64,000 bases of DNA, from NCBI GenBank assembly GCA_947359465.1, contig OX375878.1, forward strand, positions 77,048,416 through 77,112,415. The letters are read 5' to 3'. The notes beneath the pieces are model-generated. The model saw only the letters and a list, made by a program, of their open reading frames with translations, searched no databases and was not told the origin of the DNA. This DNA comes from Metellina segmentata (lineage: Eukaryota > Arthropoda > Arachnida > Araneae > Tetragnathidae). Both the position numbers and the translations under genes were made by a program. The stretch's first letter is position 1. Every line of letters begins with the position of its first letter. Below are positions 58,831 to 64,000 of the stretch, piece by piece.

Positions 58831-59884
58831 GAAATGCTAATGAAAACACTCTAATAGCATGGACCCCACCAAAAGAAAATTAAAAAGACAATATACTTAT
58901 TCACAATCATTTTTCGGTTTGCCGAAATCCAGTTCAAATAACTCGTTCTGAGAGACAATCGTCAATTAAAAGTGGTTGGGAGAACTACGACAAACTACTT
59001 TCAACTGTATTCACTTCTCTCGCAATATTGCAATTGTAATTTGAAACCAAAATTAGAAGCACTGCTCGGAAATAACCCCGAAGAATCCGAGAGGGGATGT
59101 TTCCTTCCGCAGGAATTAATTTAGCGGATTCCCCTATAAGCGGAAATTAAAAAAGAAAGCTCGCCCTTCTCAGATATCCTTAATTACACGGCCCAAGGAC
59201 CTCGTACTGAATCCCAAGAGTTATTGGGACATAATATTGGAACTTTATTGCGTTAACCCGTGTCTTTGAGAAGGGATGTCTTGCTCGGTAGCATTCCGCC
59301 GATCTGGAAACTTCGTTCTTTCTTTAATGAAAAGTGAATTGTTCTAATTTGAAATAGAGATCCAATTGAAAATTGAGTTTGATTTGAAAAGTTCTATGTA
59401 AAATGTTTTATGAATAGTTTAACTCGTCGGCTTACAAATGAAACATTTTGATGTAGGTTTTAGGCATACGTGTGCTAACTTTGTTCGCAGGTTATATTCA
59501 ATCTATTGTTCTCATGTGGTCTTTATATTGCGCTCATATTAAAACCTATAAAACAAAATGTATGTACTTATATTGAAATTATTAAATAACGATGAAAGGC
59601 ACATTCTGATTTAAGGTAGTTTGGTACAAAGCAACGATGACAACCGAAGCTGAATTAATTGCTAATTCATGGTTAACTTTTCTCGGCAAAAGAATTTTGC
59701 ATGAAACCTCTTGGGTACACAGTTAACCGGAAGTTATGCAAAACAGAGATTTTGACCTAACAAAAAGATAGTCAACTATATAAAATAACTCAAAAATATA
59801 TTTCTCACTATTGGTCATACTAGCTTCTCAATAAGTGGCAAAGAAATTTAATATGAAATTTGGAGACATAATAAACAAGGTTAA
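58831..59884. other. unassigned; higher-complexity patch at 59040-59300
   Basis: 59040-59300 has balanced composition (for example GAATCCGAGAGGGGATG, CACGGCCCAAGGACCTCG), with no open frame. It may be conserved non-coding DNA. The rest is AT-rich with nothing recognised. Confidence 0.35.
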
Positions 59885-60365
59885 ATAGATATTTTGAGTC
59901 GTACTGGAACAACACAATGGAGTGTTGACGATGGTCCGGGTAATTGGCAATTATTAATTTGTAACTAACGTCTTACTAGAGGTTAGTAACTAACGGCTAT
60001 TGGCGACGGTCCGTGATCAATCCCTTAATGGAAATATACGAGGACAACACCTCGTAATTTTGAACCACGGTCAGATGACGAAGCAACATCTGAGCTGGCA
60101 CCCCACTCTCCAAACTTCCACACCAATCCGACGTGAAACGATGGTCCAAGATCAAGCTCCCAATCGAAATATCCGAGGGCAACACCACGTAATTTTGAAC
60201 CATGTTCAGATGACAAAGCAACACCTGAACTGGCTCCCCACTCTCCAAACTTCCACACCACACCAACGTGAGGACATTTAAGGTCACGACAAATTTAACG
60301 TGCTCCATCTCCCTTTATACACGACGGTCTTTGGTTGGATTCGAACTCTCAACCCACAGTTGCTA
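59885..60365 (-). mobile_element. SINE family 1 with internal duplication of the body
   Basis: The block AATTTTGAACCACGGTCAGA ... CCCACTCTCCAAACTTCCAC occurs twice (60055-60130 and 60190-60265). The head side keeps a B box (GAGTTCGAATCCA on the minus strand, near 60335). A disrupted extra tail lies at 59885-59940. Confidence 0.82.
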
Positions 60366-61819
60366 TGATGTGCATTTGTACATTTGAACAAGCCTGGTTA
60401 TAGAATCAATTCCGGATTATGCAGTGGATGTTATAGTGTATCCCAGCAAAATTTCGTTCAGGTAGGAATGATTCATGTGAAGACTTAAAGACCTGGAAGT
60501 TTCAACTGTGCTCACACCTAGTTCATCGCATTGTGCATCGATTCTTAAGTGCAGTTTCAAAAAAATCAATCAAAAGTGTTTTAACGGAGGTAATTTTTAG
60601 CTTCCCTTGTGCAGTGCCAGTTTATGACTTTTCTGATTTATAAGTAATATCGTGATAGATTATATTCACTTCTTGTTAGTTTCTATCTGAAACGTGATTA
60701 AAAATACAGAAACAATGGGAAATAATTCTATAATTAGCGTGAAAGACTAACTTAACTTTCTGCCAAACTTCCACAGAAGAACTGATTGATATAAAGACAT
60801 ATTCCCCATCAAATTTCAAATACCAGGACACGCCGCACAGAGTAATTTAAACTGCAGACCATTATGTCCGTATAACGAGCAGTCTTTGATCTTAAGTAGT
60901 TTTCCGACATACTAGGAAATACTGTTTAGAGATAGCAGAAATCATCAAATCCCCCCTGCAGTCCATGTTCATAGCATAATGAACTAATCCATTCTTCTCG
61001 AATTTCGGATTTCATCTTCCAGTTTCATTCCAACAATGGAGAATATAATTTATTCGTCCGATCTTTCTGGTGCTTTGCTTTCTCTGAAAACAGTTTATCG
61101 ATGAGAGTTCAACAACCATCCGTTACTGCGAATATCACAGAATCAGGGTATAGTTTGTGGATTGCAACAAAGAGTTTATTCTTCCTGTTATATTTGTCTT
61201 TAGAACTCCTAGAACGTGTTCAAAGAAATGTAATGCCCTACTTCAATGCTGCCACCTAATTCCGAAAAATGGTTCACTGATCTAATGGATTCGCCATGTT
61301 ATTTATATAAATACGCAATAATACCAAATTATATGGAGTTTTCCACTTTACTTGGCATGGTGTTCAGTAACGTTTGCAAGGTAGATTAATTTAACTCAAC
61401 CCAGTAAAATAGTTAAATAGTGGAATAAATAGATTTATTAAATTAATATGTTTGATTTGACAAATAAACCGAATAGATATTACAAGTAGAAAATAAATTT
61501 TTTAATATACAGAAGTATTTAATAAACAAAAAGGCTGCTTTAGCAAATGAGCAATGAGAGAGATATTCATTTAACAAAATAAATTGGAGGGAGGATTTAA
61601 TATAGGAATTATATAAATACTAAGAGTGATTTGGCAAAAGAAACCTAGGGAGGACTTATGATATAATTGGTTTGTATTTCTTATTTGTTTGTATCTATGG
61701 GGGGTTTATATTTTATATTTCTGTCAAATAAATCTAAAATATTTAAAGAATTTCGCCTATTGCATTTAATGATTTTTTTATCTATGTAGAACTAACCCTC
61801 TGAAGGGCGTGCACGCATA
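60366..61819. other. unassigned AT-rich sequence
   Basis: No gene, RNA or element ends recognised. Confidence 0.45.
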
Positions 61820-63093
61820 CACTACCCTATAATAATGAACCGGACGCCAGCGGATTTGCATAAAATCCGACTGCATGTCGGATTTTAAGCCAATCCAGTG
61901 CTTGCACGTGACCTGTTAAGGTTAAATACGATACGCGCAGTAGTAACGTCGTTAGTTCTGTGTGAAATTGTGACAATTGTGTCACCGCTAATGTGACAAT
62001 TTGTCGAAATGAAATGAACTTAGTGAATTTGAAAGAGGTGTTATAGTTGATTGTCACAAGTGGCGAGTCTATTTGCGCCATTGCGGTAGAATTCTCATAG
62101 ACACGGTCAACTGTCGGTGGTGTCGTGAAGAAGTGGAAGACTATGAAAGTTGGGACACGAACTGCCCACTTTGGTCGTCCCCGTAAACTGACCGAACGGG
62201 ATCGGCGTGTTCTGAAGCGTGAGGTTCGTGTGAGGTTCCAAATCATCAACAGTGTGTTTCAACAGGCAGCAGGGGTTACGGTGCGCCCCAATACTTTGTG
62301 GAAAGAACTTTACGCCCTCAATATCCACGGATGTGTTGCCGCACACAAACCAAGCATCACCCCATCCAACAAAGACGGCAGACTCGCTTGGTGTTTGCAA
62401 CGTCGCGACTGGACTGTGGACCACTGGAAAACGGTTTTATGGAGTTGACGAGTCACGCTACACGCTCTTCTAGTCGGATGGGCGTGCTTGGGTTTGGCGA
62501 TTGCTAGTCAAACGTCAGTTACCCAAGTGCATAGTTTCAACTGTCAAGTTCGGTGGTGGTGGTGGTAGTGTACTTGTTTGGGGGGGGGGGGGTTCTTGGT
62601 ATGGCCTGGGACCTTTGTATGTTGTTTCTGGTAAATTGAACTCCGACGCCTACATGAACATTTTAGACAATCAGGTTCTTCCTGCGCTCTGGCAATTTTA
62701 TGGAAAGGGCGAATGTTACTTTCAGGACGACAACGCTCCATGTCATGCTGCATCCTCTGTAAAGCAGTGGTATCCAGATATGGATGTTAAACGTCTTCCA
62801 CGGCCTGCTCAGAGTCCCGACCTAAACCCCATAGAACCTTTTTGTGGGACGAATTAAAGTTACGTTTACGAACCAGGGAACCACGTCCGAAATCTACAGC
62901 TGAGCGGTCGACATTCTTGTAGCTGGAATGAATACAAATACCAATAGCTGTGAATTAAAATCTTATTCAAATTATGCCAAGAAGGGTTGCTAGTTTAATT
63001 GCAATACGTGGGCGACCATTCCCCTATTAAAGCATGTATTCTTTCCTTTATACCATCACATCTTGCTGTCCGGTTCATCATTGTAAGGTAGTG
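61820..63093 (+). mobile_element. Tc1-like transposon, 1274 bp, full span
   Basis: Ends CACTACCCTATAATAATGAA then CCGGAC and, inverted, GTCCGGTTCATCATTGTAAG then GTAGTG. TA at 61818-61819 and 63094-63095. It spans the full expected length but its transposase is frameshifted. A truncated relative is at 50350-50612. Confidence 0.9.
62030..62880 (+). pseudogene. Tc1-like transposase, frameshifted, catalytic residues present
   Basis: The N-terminal helix-turn-helix pieces are SIRAIAVEFS and VGGVVKKWKTMKVG, then GRPRKLTERDRRVLKREVRV (62125-62448). The first catalytic block VDESRYTLF is in another frame near 62447. The 62501-62857 frame holds GGGGSVLVWGGGGSWYGLGP, ECYFQDDNAPCHAA (second aspartate) and RPAQSPDLNPIEPF (final glutamate). 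A shift after PIEP gives WDELKLR. At least three shifts are needed, one at a run of 12 G near 62580, which could also be a sequencing error. All three catalytic positions can be seen, but not in one frame. Confidence 0.85.
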
Positions 63094-63424
63094 TATATCC
63101 GTTCTGCAACTTGTTGTCTTCCCTGCATGACTTCGAGCCAATTTTGATGTTCTTGATCAATTTATGTTTCCCAGAAATATATATATATATTTCAATCAAT
63201 ACATAGATATGGTTGTTTAGTCATTAAATGTGATGTTTGATATAAAAAAAAAGCAATACTATGCTACTGGAGTCTCAGAGGATCAATAAATTATTTTCTT
63301 ATTTTCAAATTTTTGCTTTTCTTAGCGCCTAGTTATCGAGATACCTAAGATAGTTTAATCAGTTACGTGATTTTCGAATAAATTATGCAACCTTAAATTT
63401 GCTCACAATATTTCCGTGTGGTTT
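63094..63424. other. unassigned AT-rich sequence
   Basis: A short TA run at 63177-63190; nothing else recognised. Confidence 0.5.
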
Positions 63425-63665
63425 TTTCATCGGGTTAGTTGGTTTGGAGGTTTTCTGCCGCGGAGGCCATATTTGTCCACTCTGCGCCAGACACAAGATA
63501 TACATACAAACATCAAGTAATAGACTTACACACAGACTGAAAGTTTTATTGGCACAGAAGAGAGAAATACACCCAGGGAGGAATGCACCTTGCAGGAATC
63601 GAACATGCACCGCCTACACTTCGAAGGTTGCTAGAGCAATGGACCTACCCACTGAGCCTTATTTT
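63425..63665 (-). mobile_element. SINE family 2 copy
   Basis: The plus strand reads TTGGAGGTTTTCTGCCGCGG, ACAAGATATACATACAAACA, CACAGAAGAGAGAAATACAC, TTGCAGGAATCGAACATGCA (B box inverted: GTTCGATTCC) and CTACCCACTGAGCC (A box inverted). Confidence 0.82.
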
Positions 63666-64000
63666 TTCGGGAACAAGGTATAAAGATCACTGCCTCCTCC
63701 AGCAAGCAAACGACGCGATCAGCAAAAAACGAGCCCAAAGTTAGGGAGGTTTTGTGATGCCTTTATTCCTTCAGTGACTCGAATTGAAAGAGAACATCAA
63801 CTCTCGAGTAAAAAGATTTTGACGCGTATCCAATCCCTACAGCTGTCTTTCACATTTTTCACTCCTGGACATGTCCGTGAAAACGCGTCTCCGTTATTGT
63901 GATGTCATCCCGTGTCAATATGCAGAAGATGCACTGTTGACGCGAGAGCTAATATTTTCCCCCGTCTTTTTCTGCTGTACTTGTTGAGATTGATGTTAAG
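63666..64000. other. unassigned higher-complexity end of the window
   Basis: Balanced composition with several CpG (GACGCGTATCC, AAAACGCGTCTCC, TGTTGACGCGAGAGC). No open frame or repeat recognised. It could be conserved non-coding DNA or the edge of a gene beyond the window. Confidence 0.3.

Noticed and set aside
59997..60308. 103-codon minus-strand and overlapping plus-strand frames
   Set aside because: They lie entirely in the duplicated SINE body and read the same peptide twice because the DNA is duplicated.
62544..62753. 69-codon minus-strand frame
   Set aside because: Antisense shadow of the Tc1-like transposase catalytic region.

Overview
This is an AT-rich animal nuclear window with no intact single-copy host gene that I can recognise. 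Almost everything that can be named is mobile DNA: Tc1/mariner, pogo-like, hAT-like and Harbinger-like DNA transposons, several Helitron-like elements, broken non-LTR retrotransposons, two tRNA-derived SINE families, and tandem repeats. The mix, the eukaryotic splice signals and the degenerate reading frames point to an arthropod. Spider is my best guess, because the Tc1-like proteins, the THAP remnant and the non-LTR C-terminus resemble repeat families I associate with orb-weaver genomes. That last step is inference from memory, not a search.

Layout. 0-5 kb: a Helitron-like 3' end at the edge, one SINE, otherwise unassigned. 5.2-7.6 kb: a DNA transposon with terminal inverted repeats (TIRs) and a broken minus-strand protein, split by a 451-bp MITE. 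7.7-8.6 kb: an internally deleted Tc1-like element. 11.2-13.3 kb: a triple nest (hAT-like, then mariner-like, then Helitron-like). 14.5-19 kb: Helitron-like 5' part, a mariner-like element with long TIRs, then a non-LTR remnant cut by a second Tc1-like copy plus a microsatellite. 19-23.1 kb: a 4.1-kb element with about 200-bp TIRs and an unclassified degenerate protein. 24-25.7 kb: a probable THAP-type element with a THAP exon and splice signals. 26.2-30.2 kb: two non-LTR pieces facing each other. 30.4-35 kb: pogo-like, Helitron-like, Tc1-like and non-LTR ends plus tandem duplications. 36.3-38.4 kb: a non-LTR ORF2 remnant (reverse transcriptase and RNase H). 38.9-42.2 kb: SINEs and a Helitron-like element with both ends intact. 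42.2-44.7 kb: a homogeneous satellite of 97-bp monomers arranged as a strict 194-bp A/B dimer. 46.7-50.6 kb: SINE tails amplified in tandem and in inverted form, Helitron-like, mariner and Tc1 remnants. 50.6-58 kb: a 360-bp duplication, a CpG-rich patch, a full SINE and a long AT-rich stretch. 58.1-64 kb: a Helitron-like insertion with its empty site preserved next door, SINEs, a 1.27-kb Tc1-like element and unassigned ends.

The elements do not work together as a pathway. The window reads as an intergenic or large intronic landscape built by repeated insertion, nesting and decay. The most notable items are the dimeric satellite, the two TIR-bounded elements with protein families I cannot place (5.2-7.6 and 19-23 kb), the Helitron-like empty-site pair, and the THAP exon.
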